A stretch of 64,000 nucleotides of DNA from Rhinopithecus roxellana. Taxonomy: Eukaryota > Chordata > Mammalia > Primates > Cercopithecidae. The stretch's first letter is position 1. Each line of letters begins with the position of its first letter. Shown here one piece after another: positions 1-12,325 of the stretch. A program made the position numbers and the translations under genes. Where the stretch lies: the NCBI RefSeq assembly GCF_007565055.1, contig NC_044553.1, forward strand, positions 122,348,978 to 122,412,977, given 5' to 3'. Below the pieces are notes generated by a model that had not been told where the DNA came from, did not search any database, and was given only the letters and a program-made list of their open reading frames with translations.

Positions 1-200
1 CAAGCAATTCTCCCACCTCAGTCTCCTGAGTAGCTGGGACTACAGGCATGCACCACCACATCCAGCTAATTTTTGTATTTTTAGTAGAGACGGGGTTTCA
101 CCATGTTGGCCAGGATGGTCTTGATCACTTAACCTTGTGATCCATCCGCTTTGGCCTCCCAAAGTGCTGGGATTACAAGTGTGAGCCACTGCACCCGGCC
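1..200 (-). mobile_element. Alu element, antisense, partial
   Basis: Antisense Alu cut by the window edge. It holds the internal A-rich linker complement and the left monomer, and ends with the complement of the Alu start (cacccggcc). Several substitutions suggest an AluS-age copy. Confidence 0.93.
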
Positions 201-360
201 TCTTCTATCTAACTTACTCCCTTTAACCAAATTCTGTTCATCATCCTCTCCCCACTGTCTTCCCAGCCCTGGTAACCACCATTATACTCTCTACTTCCGT
301 GAGATCCACTTTCTTAGCTTCCACAAATGAGTGAGCACATGTGATATTTATTTCCATTTA
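201..360 (-). mobile_element. L1M 3'-UTR fragment, antisense
   Basis: The run around 'ctggtaaccaccattatac' followed by 'gagtgagcacatgtgat' matches the antisense 3'-UTR block of older L1 families. The same block occurs in fuller form at 42690-43275 in this window. It is a short, diverged fragment. Confidence 0.6.
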
Positions 361-677
361 GAATTTCTGTTCTGCTATCAATAATGATGAACTAGGTAGT
401 TCTCACCAACTCTCCAGTGAGAACAATTAGAAGAGCTTGGGGAAAAAAAGAAAAATCATGCTTGAGGGCACCAGAATACTAATAGAGCAGTGAGGAATCG
501 CAGGGACAAGATCCAGGAAGGGAGGGGAGCCCTGAGAGAATACCAGGATTTGAGGCCACCTTTCCAGAGCCTGTGGTCATTATTTAATAATGCTTAAGAG
601 GCTAAAATTTTGAGCAAACCTTGACAAACTTAAGAGAAAAGGGGACAAAATTTGAGTTCAAGACTTACTGAAGAGAG

Positions 678-972
678 GGCCAGGTGTGGTGGCTTTTGCC
701 TGTAATTCCAGCACTTTAGGAGGCCGAGGCGGGTGGATCACTTGAGGTCAGGAGTTCCAGACCAGCCTGGTGAATGTCATGAAACCTTGTCTCTACTAAA
801 CATACAAAAATCAGCCAGACATGGTGGCGCATGCCCGTAATACCAGCTACTTGGGAGGCTGAGGCAGAAGAATCACTGGAACCCAGAAGGCGGAGGTTGC
901 AGTGAGCCGAGATTGTGCCACTGTATGCCAGCCTGGGTGACAAAGTGAGACTCCATCTCAAAAGAAAAAAAA
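678..972 (+). mobile_element. Alu element (AluS-like), sense
   Basis: Full-length dimeric Alu with a diverged body and A-rich tail. It is flanked by near-identical 15-bp duplications (acttactgaagagag at 663-677, acttattgaagagag at 973-987), one mismatch, consistent with L1-mediated insertion of moderate age. Confidence 0.93.
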
Positions 973-1340
973 ACTTATTGAAGAGAGAGAAGACTCTAAT
1001 AAATTTTCTGTATTTATGTCCTAGAATATATATGCAAGAACCAGAAAGAAACCAGCCTTTAGAGGGACTGAAGCCCATCTTCACATCTTCTCAATCCCTA
1101 ATCTAATCAAGGTAATGTGTGGTTGCTGGTGCCCATGGGGTGGCTGTTGTCAGAAGTAAATATTAACAGTAGTAAAAGAGTTCTCCATTCTCTCATCTCT
1201 ACCATTTTCCCATACATTGTCTGGGGCAAACTACAAACACAACCAGGTTCAGAAGGAGCCCAGATCATGTGTTGGAAAAGCAGAAAGAATCATCACTAAC
1301 AAATACAGAGGCACAAAGTGTCTTAAGAATGGAACTATCA

Positions 1341-1624
1341 GGCCGGGCGCGGTGGCTCAAGCCTGTAATCCCAGCACTTTGGGAGGCCGAGACGGGCGGA
1401 TCATGAGGTCAGGAGATCGAGACCATCCTGGCTAACACAGTGAAACCCCGTCTCTACTAAAAAATACAGAAAACTAGCCGGGCGAGGTGGCGGTGCCTGT
1501 AGTCCCAGCTACTTGGGAGGTTGAGGCAGGAGAATGGCATAAACCCGGGAGGCAGAGCTTGCAGTGAGCTGAGATCCGGCCACTGCACTCCAGCCTGGGC
1601 GACAGAGCGAGACTCCGTCTCAAA

Positions 1625-1645
<21 letters not shown>
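1341..1645 (+). mobile_element. AluY, Old World monkey type, with perfect TSD
   Basis: Young Alu close to AluY consensus with the 'gagatccggccactgcac' variant. It has an uninterrupted A tail of about 25 and a perfect 16-bp target-site duplication (aagaatggaactatca at 1325-1340 and 1646-1661). The perfect duplication and pure tail mark a recent, probably lineage-specific insertion in CHRNA7 intron 2. Confidence 0.96.
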
Positions 1646-1655
<10 letters not shown>

Positions 1656-1945
1656 CTATCAGACAGGGGCTATAAAAGAATTCTTATGAATATATCTGAA
1701 GAAACTGAGAACAAGCTTGAGAGCTAGAAAATTTTGTAAGAACCAAAAGGAAATTCTAACACTAAAGCGTGCAATATCTGAAACTTTAAAAAGAAGTCAA
1801 TAAATGGGACTAACGACAGATAGACACAATGAGAGAATTCAAGGACTGAATATTGAATATAAGTCAACAGAAAACAGACTAGATGAAGCATGGAGAGACA
1901 AAGAAATGGGATTACAGCAAAGAACAGGAAGCATATGGAATAAAG

Positions 1946-2161
1946 CAGGCTTCTCCATCTCAGCACTGTTGACATTGGGGCCAGATAATTCTTCGTCTTG
2001 GGGAGCCATCCTATGCACTATAGGACATTCAGCAGCATCCCTAGCTCCTTCCCTGTAAGTGTCAGTAGCATTCTTGTCGCCAACTGAAGCAACTGAAATT
2101 TTTTCAAGATAATGCCAAATATTCCCTGGGGAGAAACACTGCCCCTGGTTGAGAATCACTG
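1946..2161 (-). mobile_element. MER5A-like hAT-Charlie DNA transposon
   Basis: Non-autonomous DNA transposon remnant of about 216 bp. Its antisense body matches remembered MER5A landmarks (cagcactgttgacattgggg ... ggttgagaatcactg). It is flanked by imperfect 8-bp duplications (gaataaag at 1938-1945, agataaag at 2162-2169), the length expected for hAT elements. It is nested in old L1. Confidence 0.82.
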
Positions 2162-2254
2162 AGATAAAGTGAAAACTGTGGTAAACATGTAATCATTGTC
2201 CCAAAAAGAGAAGGCAGATAAAATAGAGCAGACGTTATATCTAAAGAAATATCT

Positions 2255-2552
2255 AGGCTGAGCACGGTGGCTCACGCCTGTAATCCCAGCACTTTGGGAG
2301 GCTGAGGTGGGCAGATCATGAGGTCAGGAGATTGAGACCAGCCTGACCAATATGCTGGAAACCCATCTCTACTAAAAACATAAAAATTAGCCACGCGTGG
2401 TGGTGCACGCCTGTAGTTCCAGCTACTCGGGAGGCTGAGGCAGAAGAATTGCTTGAACCCAGGAGGCAAAGGTTGCAGTGAGCTGAGATCACGCCACTGT
2501 ACTCCAGTCTGGGCAACAGAGCGAGACTCCGTCTCAAAAGAAAGAAAGAAAG
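2255..2552 (+). mobile_element. Alu element (AluS-like), sense
   Basis: Dimeric Alu in sense orientation with a tail of aaag repeats. Flanks 'aaagaaatatct' and 'aaagaaagatct' may be the diverged target-site duplication. It is inserted in the old L1 ORF1 region. Confidence 0.92.
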
Positions 2553-2841
2553 ATCTGGCAACAATTTTCCAAAACTTGTGAATGAAACTGAGGAACAGAT
2601 TCAATAATTCATTCTGAATCCCAAACAGGTAAAACAAAAGAGCAGAAACATTTTCTTATCATAGTAAAACTAAACTGTTGAAAATCAGAGACAAAGAATA
2701 CAATTTAAAAGTGACCAAAGAAAACAAGAACAGAGAAGCAACAGTAAGGCATATAGCTGGCCTCTTAAGAGAAGTACTGGAAATCAGAAAACATTAGGGT
2801 GACATACCACAGACACCGTGCTGCATATAGAAGTGCTGTAA

Positions 2842-2915
2842 CTAACCAGCAACACCTGTAGCGAACCGGCAACACCTGTAGCTAACCAGCAACACCTGTA
2901 GCTAACCAGCAACAC
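2842..2915. repeat. 20-bp minisatellite, about 3.7 copies
   Basis: Four tandem units of 'ctaaccagcaacacctgtag' at exact 20-bp spacing. The second unit differs at two positions (cgaaccgg). It lies within diverged L1-like sequence. Confidence 0.9.
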
Positions 2916-3540
2916 AGTCTGTATTTTTGAATTATCACGCAAAAATTAGGCAATATAAATAAGTTTTGAAACAAACATGGAGAAATTGTGCTACTTCCAG
3001 ACCCTCATGAAAAAGAAGTCTAAAGGGCAGAAGGAAAATTATATTAGATGGAAGTTAGAAGATACAGGGAGGAATTAAAGTAACAAAAAAGGTAAATATA
3101 GGAGTAAATCTAAAAGAATATTGATGGCAGAAAACAGTTCTACTCTTATAAAGTTTAAATATATTTATAGAAATAAAATACATGACAATCACAGTAGATA
3201 CATTGCAATTATGGAATTAAAGTGTTGTAAAGTCCTCACATTGTACAGAAAGGTTGATGACTTTCATTAGACTTTACTTAGTCAAGGATTCCTATTGTAA
3301 TCTCCAGATCAACCACTGTAAGATAAAAAGAAAGAAATATGACAAACAAACTAATAGAAGAGAAAATAAGAATAATATAAAACAAGCAATTAATCCAGAA
3401 AAGTGTAAGAAAAAAAGAGAAAAAGAGAACATAGAAGAGACAAAGATAAGTGGAAGTAAATAGCGAAGGACAGATTTAAACCCAAATAGATCAGTAATCA
3501 CATTAGGGATAATTAAATTATAGAGATTCTCAAATTCAAT

Positions 3541-4014
3541 TTTCTAAAAAACCCAACTATGTGTTACTTATAAGTATCATCATAAAGCATTTAAATACAT
3601 TTTTAAAAATGGTTTTTAAATTACAAAAGGAATATAGATTGAATACGCAGTGATGGTAAGAGTTAAGGAAGAAAACATATAAATGTATTTTAAAACCTGT
3701 ATTTGTTTACTAATGGGCCTAAGTGTGCCACTTTAAAATCAATGCCTGTTAATACTGCTTAAGGCACCATACATCATGTTTATACCTTTCAACTTTTAAA
3801 TATTTAAATATTTCTCCACACATCTATACACATAAAGAAAAGATGCATGAACTCTGCCAGAATGCCTTGTGTGTGATTTTTACCCCCTTGATTTTCAACT
3901 TCTTGATTCCTTTTTAGGTTTAATTCAGCTCCTGTACAAACACATATTACTTTTGTCATTTTAAGAAACGTATCTTATAAAAACATTATTAGATCCAGTT
4001 CCTGGTTCCTGATA
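3541..4014. other. AT-rich intronic sequence, no feature recognised
   Basis: AT-rich, with short A/T runs. No repeat family, exon or RNA gene could be recognised. It separates two old L1 copies. Confidence 0.5.
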
Positions 4015-5258
4015 CAAGAAAATCAGAAGTTACAACTTTGTCCTAACAAGTAAAAGGGTGAACACACTAAAAAAACAACAGCTCTTCTTGGAGCCAAACT
4101 AACAGGGGAACACATAGGATGAACTTCTGCTCTCAAGATTGGAGGGACAAACAGGGGCATACAGAGAGCCAGGACTTTCCAGAGCAGAGACTAATCAGCA
4201 AAACCACCACAGGAACCAGCAGCAGAGTAAGAAAACCTGAACTGGAATTGGCAAATTCCTGGAGGCTCAATTTTTAACTTTGAAAGTTAAAAATTCCAAA
4301 AGGATTCAACCATAGGGGTTCCCAAATATCATGAGATTTACCTCCAGAAGCTCTACCAGGTTCCCACAGGAAATACTGAAGAAATGTTCCCTTGTGCTTC
4401 CACCAGAGACAGGTGAAAGAAACCATTTGGAAATGTGCCAGAACTTTCTATTGTTTTCAGTAAGGCCTGCCATCAGGAAAAATGAATTAACCGTAGTCTA
4501 ATCCTCTGGGGTATTATCAGAGCCTACCTGACCCAAGGGAAGGGAAATACTGAACTCCACCCACTCTAGCCATCCTATGGCACCCAAGCGGGGAGAAACA
4601 AACTGTGAAACACCTATGAAGTTCGTGTCCAGAGGCACAGGCTCACTAAAACACTGAGACCTAATCACAGGAGTATAGAATGCTTCCCCTCCCTCCACAC
4701 CTTACCACTACATTAGTAACTTATTAATTTACAGCAGTTCCTTTTACCTGGCATATCATGGCCACCAATCAAGAAAAAAATCACAAAGCACACTAAAAGG
4801 CAAAAAACAAACAAACAAATAAACGAAAAACACAAATTGAAGAGACAGAGCATGCATTAGTACCAGATACGGCAGCAGTATTGGAATGATCAGATCAGAA
4901 TTTACAACAACTATTTTTAATATGCTAAAGGCTCTAATGAAAAAAGTAGACATCATACAAGAACAGTTAAACAATGGAAGCACAGAGATGGAACTCCTAA
5001 GACATAACCAAAAAGAAATTCCAGCAATCAAAAATAATGTAACAAAAATAAAGAATGTACTTGATGGCCTTACTAGTAGATTGGATACAGCTGAGGAAAG
5101 AATCCCTCGTATGAGGAATGTTAACAGAAATTTTGAAAACTGAAAAGCAAAGAGAACAAAGACTGAAAACAACAGAATAGAATATCCAAGGATTGTGGGA
5201 CAATTACAAAAGGTGGAACATATGTGTGATGGGAATACGAGAAGGAGAAGAAGTAGGG

Positions 5259-5598
5259 CAGTGTTCCCCAACCCCCAGGCCACGGGCCTGTACCTGTCCC
5301 TGGACTGTTAGGAACTGGGCCACACAGCAGGAGGTGAGGGGCTCGTCAGGCAGCATTACTGCCTGAGCTCTGTCTCCGGTCAGATCAGCGGCAGCATGAC
5401 ATTCTTACAGGAACACAAACCCTATTGTGAATTTCACATGCAAGGGATCTAGGTCGCACGCTCCTCGTGAGAATCTAATGAATGCCTGACAATCTGAGGT
5501 GGAACAGTGTCATCCCAAAACCATGGCCCCCGACAGTCTATGGAAAAACTGTCTTCCACAAAACAGGTCCCTGGTGTCAAAAAGGTTGGGGACTGTTG
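5259..5598 (-). mobile_element. MER1-family hAT-Charlie transposon
   Basis: A 340-bp non-autonomous DNA transposon with terminal inverted repeats near 'cagtgttccccaacc' at the left and its complement 'ggttggggactgttg' at the right. 8-bp flanking duplications (aagtaggg 5251-5258, aagtagag 5599-5606) fit a hAT element. Length and ends resemble MER1B. It is inserted in the ORF1 region of the old L1. Confidence 0.85.
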
Positions 5599-6187
5599 AA
5601 GTAGAGAAAGGAACAGAAGTATTTGAAACAATGATTGAGAATTTCCCCAAATTAGTGTCAAACACCAAACCACACATCCAGGAATCTCAGAAAACAGCAA
5701 GCTGATACATGTGGGGAAAAAAAATCCAACATCTAGGTATATCATTTCAAACTATAAACAATTAAAGACGAAATCCTGAAGGAAGCCAAAGGGGGACAAA
5801 ATACCCTTCCCTTTAGAGGACCAAAAAGGTAAGAATTACATCTGACTTATATGAAACCATGCAAGCAAAAAGAGAGTAGAGTAAAATAATTAGAGCTGAG
5901 AGAGAAAGTTACAAATCTAGAATTATTGAAATCATCCTTCAAAGGATAAGGAAAAAAAAATACATTCTCAGGCAAAAATTGAAGAAATTTGTTGCAAGCA
6001 GACCTGCCTTTAAAAAATGTTAAAAGAAGTTCTTTAAAAAGAAAGGAAATGATACAGGTTGAAAGTTGTATGAAAATTAAAGAACCACTGAAGAAGGAAA
6101 AAGTGAAGGCAAAATAAAAACTTTGGTTTTTCTTATTAATTTATCTAACAGAAAACAGTTTGTTCAGAATAACAACAGCAACAATTT

Positions 6188-6262
6188 TTTTATACCTATA
6201 TGTATATATCATATATAATACATACATATATGCACACACATACATACACACACACACACATG
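6188..6262. repeat. Mixed (AT)/(CA) microsatellite
   Basis: Alternating purine-pyrimidine tract of tatat/acata units passing into a (CA) run near 6248-6261, inside the old L1. Confidence 0.85.
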
Positions 6263-8174
6263 CACCTTATAAGAAATAAATGGTACAAGGGACAGGAGGA
6301 AGATATCCATGTTATTTTGCATTATAAAGTGCTCGTGTTACCCATGAAGTGGTATAACGTAACATGAAAGGTGACTTGGGTTAGCTGTAAATGTACGTTG
6401 CAAACTCTAGGGCAACCACTAAAAAAGTAAAGAAAAGAACTATAACCGATACGCCAAGAAAGGAGGGAAAACACAACCACATAAAATGCCCAACTAAACC
6501 GTAAAAGTTGGAGTGGAAAACAAAAACTGAAATAAGGAACAAGGACAACAAAAAAAAATCAGTAACAAATACGATAGTTATCGATCCAACTATATCAACA
6601 ATCACTTTGAGTGGTCTAAAGGCATCAATTTAAAGACACTGTAAGAGCAGATCAAAAACCAAGACCCAACTGCATGTGCCTACATAAAAACCAGAGTACT
6701 CTAAATATAAAGACACATATAAATTAAAAGTGTCCTATGGATGGAGAAAAGTATACCATGCTAACACTAATCCAAGAAAGCAGGAATAGCTATGTAAATT
6801 TCAGATAGCGCATACTTCAAAGCAAGGAAAGTTTCCAGGGATAAAAAATGGTATTTCTTAATGATAAAAAGATCAATTCTACAAAAAATACTTAACAGTA
6901 CTTAATGTGTATGTGCCCAAAAACACAGCATCAAACTAATGAGGCAAAAATTATTAGACCTACAAGGATAAATAGGTAAATTCATTATCACAGTTGGAAA
7001 CTTTAACACCCGCCTACCAGAAATCGAAAGAACCAGAAAGCAGAAAACCAGTATAAACATGGTTGAACTCAAAACATTGTACATCAATTGGATATAAGCA
7101 ATATCTATAGAATATTTTATCCAACAACAGTAGAATACACATTCTTCTCAAGCTCACATGTAATATTCCCTATATTTGTGCCACAAAATGAGCCTTAACA
7201 AATGTAAAAGAATAGAAATTACACCTTGCCTGCTAAAAGAATACAAAGAAATTAAATTAGAAATCAGTAACAGAAAGATTACTGAAAAATCCAAAAATAC
7301 ATGGGAATTAAACAATATGCCTTTAAATAATACATGTCTCAAAGAACTCTCAAGAGACACTGAAATATTTTAACTGAAATGAAAATGTAAACAACTTACC
7401 AAAATTTGTGGGATGCAGCAAAAGAAGTGCTTAGGGGAAAATCTATAGCACTTAATACAGTATTAGAAATGAAGAAAGATCTAAAAATCAATATTCTAAG
7501 CTTCTACTTTAGGAAACTAGAAAAAAAGAGCAAATTAAATCCAAAATAAGCAGAGAAATATTAAAAATTAGAGCAGAAATCAACAAAATTGTAAACAGGA
7601 AATCAATAGAGGAAATGAACAAAAACAAAATGTTTTTTGAAAAACAATCAATAAAATTAATAAGCATCCAGCCAGGCTAAATTAGAAAAAAAAGAGAAAG
7701 GACAAAAAGTATTAATATCAGAAGTAAAAGAGAAGACATCATTACAGATCCTATGGGCATTGAAAGGATAACAAATAAATACCATGAACAATTCTATGCT
7801 CACCAATTTTATAACCTAGATAAAATGGACTACTCCTGGAAAGACAGAATTTCTCAAAACTCAAACAAGAAGAAATAAACAATGTGAATGGGCCTATATC
7901 TATTGGAGCAATTGAATCAGATAATAATAACCTTCCAAAACAGTAAGTAACAGGTCCAGAAGGGCTCATTGGTGAAGTCTACAAATTTAAAAAAGAAATT
8001 ATGCCAATTATCTACAGTCTCTTTCAGAGTACACAAGCAGAGGCAATACTTCCTAAAACATTCTATGAGGCCAGCATTACCCTAACACAAATGGCAGACA
8101 AACACATTATAGGAAAAGATAACTACAAACCAATATCACTGATGAACATAGATTCAAAATGCTCAACAAAGTAT

Positions 8175-8312
8175 CAGCACATTGTGGTGGCTCACGCCTC
8201 CAATCCCAGCACTTTGGGAGGCTGAGACAGGCAGATCAACTGAGCTCAGGAGTCCGAGACCAGCCTGAGCAACACAGTGAAACTCTGTCTCAAATAAAAA
8301 TTTAAAAATTAG
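8175..8312 (+). mobile_element. Free left Alu monomer (FLAM-like)
   Basis: Only one Alu arm is present: left-monomer sequence from 'ggtggctcacgcc' to 'gtgaaactctgtctca', followed by an A/T-rich tail, with no right arm. This fits a fossil FLAM or a truncated early Alu inserted in the L1M ORF2 region. Confidence 0.75.
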
Positions 8313-8569
8313 CAAATTGATCTCAATAATGTACAAAAAGAATTACATACTATGATCAAGTGGGATTTATTCCAGATATTCAAGGTTGGCTCAACACTAA
8401 AAAATCAATTAATATAATCCATTACATCAACAGGCTACAAAAGAAAAATCATATGATTATATCAATAGATGAAAACAATTCTGACATAATCCAACTCCTA
8501 TTCATCATAAAAACTTTCAGTAAATGGAACAGAAGAGAACTTCCTCAACTTGATAAATATATATATCAT

Positions 8570-8834
8570 TAAGTATGATGTTAGCTGTAGGTTTTTTGTA
8601 TGTGTGTATATACATATTTTTCATATGTATATATAAAATATGTATATGTATATATACAAAATATTTGTATATGCTTACATAAATATAAATATATAAAATA
8701 TACGTATATATTTATATATAAATGTAAGTAAATATGTACATTTTTAATTTTTATATATATTTTATATATACTTAAAATTTTATTTTTATTTTTATATATA
8801 CTATCCAAAAAACTTATAGCTAACATCATACTTA
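8570..8834. repeat. AT-rich palindrome inverting a segment of L1 ORF2
   Basis: The ends are a clear inverted repeat: 'taagtatgatgttagct' at 8570-8586 is the exact complement of the sequence at 8818-8834, with further pairing into the ttttttg/caaaaaa stretch. Between them are AT-rich arms meeting at 'atatacgtatat' near 8698-8709, almost exactly midway. The right end reads in the normal L1 ORF2 direction, so the left end is an inverted copy. Confidence 0.8.
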
Positions 8835-11080
8835 CTGATAAGAAACCTGAAGCGTTCCCACTAAGGTTAGGAACAGGTCAAGGATGTCCCCTCTCCCACT
8901 CCTTTCAATAGCACACTGGAAGTACCAGCTAATATGAAAGGACAAGAAAAAGGAAATAAAAAGTATACAGACTGGGAAAAAAAGAAATAAAGCTGTCTTT
9001 GATTGCAGATGACATGATCATTTATGTAGAAAACCCAAAATAAATGACCAAAAAAAAAAATCTCCAGGAGCTAATAAACAATGACAGCAACTTTGCAGAA
9101 GAAAGGCTAACATGTAAAAGTAAATGGCTTTCCTATATTTTGGCAATTAACAAGTAGAATTTGACATTGAAATCATAATACCATTTAACCCCTCAAAAAT
9201 TGAGCACTTAGGTACAAATCTAGTGAAGTATTTACAAGATCGATATGAGTAAAACTACAAAAGTCTTACAAACAAAATAAAGGAAGAACTAAAGAGCTAT
9301 TCTACGTTCATGAATAGAAAAATTCAATATTGTCAATATGCCAGTTCTTCCCAACTCGATCTGTAGATTCAATGCAATCCCAAACAAATCCCAGAACGTT
9401 ATTTTGTGGGTATCTATAAAGCAATTATAAGGTTTGCAGAGAGAGGCAAAAGACCTAGAATAGCCAACACAGTGTTGAAGAAGAACAACAAAGCCGGAGG
9501 ACTGACACTACCAAACTTCAAGACTTAGGATAAAGCTATAGTAAAATCAAGACTGTGCTGTTGATGAAAGAATAGACAAAGAGATCATTGAAACACAATA
9601 GAGAACCCAGAAATAGACTCATAAATATAATCAACTGATCTTTGACAACGATGCAAAGGCAATAAAATGGAGCAAAGATCGTCTTTTCAACAAATGGTGC
9701 TACGACAACTGGACAACCACATGCAAAAAGATAAATGTCGACACGGACCTTATACACTTCATAAAAATTAACTCAAAATGGACCACAGACCTAAATGTAA
9801 AGTGCAAAACTACAACACTCCTAGAAGATGATAGTGGAAAACCTGTATGACCTTAGCTACGGCAATAACTTTTTAGATACAATACCAGAGGCACAATCCA
9901 TAAAAGAAACAATTGAAAAGACGGGTTTCACTAAAGTTAAAAATGTATGTTCTGTGAAATACGATGTAAAGAGAATGAGAAAACAAGCTACTGACTGGGA
10001 AAAATATTTGCAAAAGACATACCTGATAAAAGACTGTCATCAAAAATATACAAAAACTCTTAAATTCAGCAATAAGAAAAAAAAAAACACTTAAAACTTG
10101 GTCAAAGACCTTAACAGACACCTTACCAAAGAAGATCTACAGATAGCAATAAATTTATGAAAAAATGCTCCACATCATATGTCACCAGGGAAATGTGAAT
10201 ATAAAACAATGAGATACCGCTACACCCCGATTAGAATGCTCAAAATCCAGAGCACTGCTACCGCCAAATGCTGACGTGGATATAGAGCAACAGGAGCTCT
10301 CATTCATTGCTGGTGAGAATGTAAAACGGTACTTCCACTTTGGGAGATAGTCTGTGATTTCCTTAGAAAATCAAACACACTCCTAGCATACAAACCACCA
10401 AGGGCCCTCTTTGGTATTTACCTAAATGACTGAAACCTTATGTTCACATAAAAATCTGCACAAGATGCTTATAGCAGCTTTACTCATAATTGCCAAAATT
10501 TGGAGGCAACCAAGATGTTCTTCAGGAGGTGAATGGATAAACTGTGCTACATCCAGACCAATGGCATATTACTCAGTGCTAAGAAGAAGCGAGCTATCAA
10601 GCCATGAAAGAGTATGGAGAGGGCATAAATGCATATTACTAAGTAAAATAAGTCCATCTGAAAAGGCTACGGACTGTATGATTCCAATCATACGACATTC
10701 TGGAAAAGATTCAACTACAGAGACAATAAAACATCACGGGTGCCAAGAATTGTGGTGAAGGTAATGATAAAAAGGTAGAGCACAAAGAAATTCCAGGAGA
10801 GTAAAAATACTCAGTATGATACCATAATGATGGTATTATACACTATGCCATTTATACATTTGCCCAAACCCATAGATCATACAAAACCAAGAGGGAACCC
10901 TCTTATAAACTGTGCATTTGGGGTGATTATAATGTGTCAATGTGGGTTCATCAGTTGTAACAAATATGCTACTCTAATGGAGAATGTTGATCACTGAGGA
11001 AACTGTGGGAAATCTCTGTACCTTCCTCTTAATTTTGCTGTGAAGCTAAAATTGCTCAAAAAAGTAAAGATATTTTAAAA

Positions 11081-11996
11081 ATGATAAAGATCAATACCTG
11101 ATTATACCTTCAGCATTTCTTTTTACAATATATGCTAGGTATGTGGGTTTTATAATATTTGATAATATTTTGTTGGAGTTGTAGCATTTTAAATGGTGGC
11201 TAATGAATATAAAATCATACATTTTGCAAACCTAAGCAGAGGGCCACCCAAAGGAATTTAGATAACACATAAGCCCTTAGGATACTGGGCTCCACAGCCC
11301 TGCCTGCCATCTTCAGTGCCAAAGCCTAAGTGCATGACCACTTAGTTCTACTGTCTTGTGACTAAAGCTTCCAAAAAGCTGAATCTGCATTTCAAATCAA
11401 TAAAATACCAAAAAAATCAATCTTGTATAATTATACGTTTTACATTTGTATATAATTACATGTTGGTTCATATTACTCATTTTAACAAACTTGACTTCTG
11501 GACATGCTTCATAACCAATGTATATTTATTTTATGCAAATCACTTAGAATGGCCTTTAGATGCATGTGCTCAGGTGACTGACTAAACAGTACAAATAAAG
11601 GAGAAACATTACGGAAACTTGGCAGATCAGACCTTACATATGCATCAATTCAAAATGATTTCTTATGTATTATCTCATTCCCAGCCCAGTTACAAGCCCA
11701 GGAAGTAAATTAATAATCACCAGAAGTCAGTGTATGCATATAAGAATAATTTAGGCACTTTCACTTAGCAAATTTATTGATATATATTCATGACGTTTAT
11801 ATACACAGTTATACATCATAGACAATATATCCAAAACATCTCTTAAATCTGCCCCCTTCTCCACATTCCCACAGTGGCCATCCTAGTTTCAACCTCCTTG
11901 TCCCTTACCTTTCTCTCCTCCTCTCTAACACATCTCACTCACTGCTCTCAGCATCTTCTGCTTAAGCAGAAATTTGGTTACTTCCCTCCCCTGTTT
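11081..11996. other. Intronic sequence without recognised features
   Basis: No Alu, exon or RNA gene recognised. AT-rich with short possible regulatory-like A/T runs only. Confidence 0.5.
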
Positions 11997-12012
11997 AAAA
12001 ATCCACCATATC

Positions 12013-12309
12013 GGCCGGGCGCTGTGGCTCAAGCCTGTAATCCCAGCACTTTGGGAGGCCGAGACGGGCGGATCACGAGGTCAGGAGATCGAGACCATCC
12101 TGGCTAACATGGTGAAACCCCGTCTCTACTAAAAAATACAAAAAACTAGCCGGGCGAGGTGGCGGGCGCCTGTAGTCCCAGCTACTTGGGAGGCTGAGGC
12201 AGGAGAATGGCGTAAACCCGGGAGGCGGAGCTTGCAGTGAGCTGAGATCCGGCCACTGCACTCCAGCCCGGGCGACAGAGCGAGACTCCGTCTCAAAAAA
12301 AAAAAAAAA
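12013..12309 (+). mobile_element. AluY, Old World monkey type, with perfect TSD
   Basis: Near-consensus young AluY with the 'gagatccggccactgcac' variant. A perfect 16-bp duplication (aaaaatccaccatatc at 11997-12012 and 12310-12325) flanks it. A recent insertion about 4.1 kb downstream of CHRNA7 exon 2. Confidence 0.96.
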
Positions 12310-12325
12310 AAAAATCCACCATATC

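Larger units (their letters stand above)
988..3540 (+). mobile_element. Ancient L1M fragment (ORF1 to start of ORF2), sense
   Basis: Diverged L1 sequence in sense orientation. 1662-1945 resembles the ORF1 coiled-coil region and 2560-3070 the ORF1 C-terminal half ('cagacc..aaaaagaagtctaaagggcagaagg'). 3465-3540 resembles the start of ORF2 ('atttaaacccaaatagatca'). All reading frames are broken. The copy is split by the AluY at 1341, the MER5A at 1946 and the Alu at 2255, so it predates them. Confidence 0.6.
4015..11080 (+). mobile_element. Ancient near-full-length L1M element, sense
   Basis: A long, decayed L1 in sense orientation. 4015-4880 looks like 5'-UTR. 4886-5250 and 5607-6100 are ORF1 remnants with a coiled-coil-like stretch (KALMKKVDIIQEQLNNGS). 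6560-10760 follows ORF2 in order: endonuclease-like start, an RT region (remnant 'gcagatgacatgatcattta' near 9006) and a C-terminal part. 10800-11080 matches an L1ME-type 3' end ('caatgtgggttcatcagttg', then 'ccttcctcttaattttgctg'). Frames carry many stops and frameshifts. It is interrupted by a MER1-type transposon, a simple repeat, a FLAM copy and an AT-rich palindrome. Confidence 0.75.

Noticed and set aside
716..1084. Open frames containing 'SLALSPRLECSG' or 'SVAQAGVQWHDL' type peptides, here and at every Alu
   Set aside because: These are translations of antisense Alu sequence, not genes.
4756..5283. 175-codon hydrophobic minus-strand frame resembling a membrane protein
   Set aside because: It is the antisense of an A-rich L1M ORF1 region; poly-purine DNA read backwards gives Phe/Leu/Ser-rich peptides.
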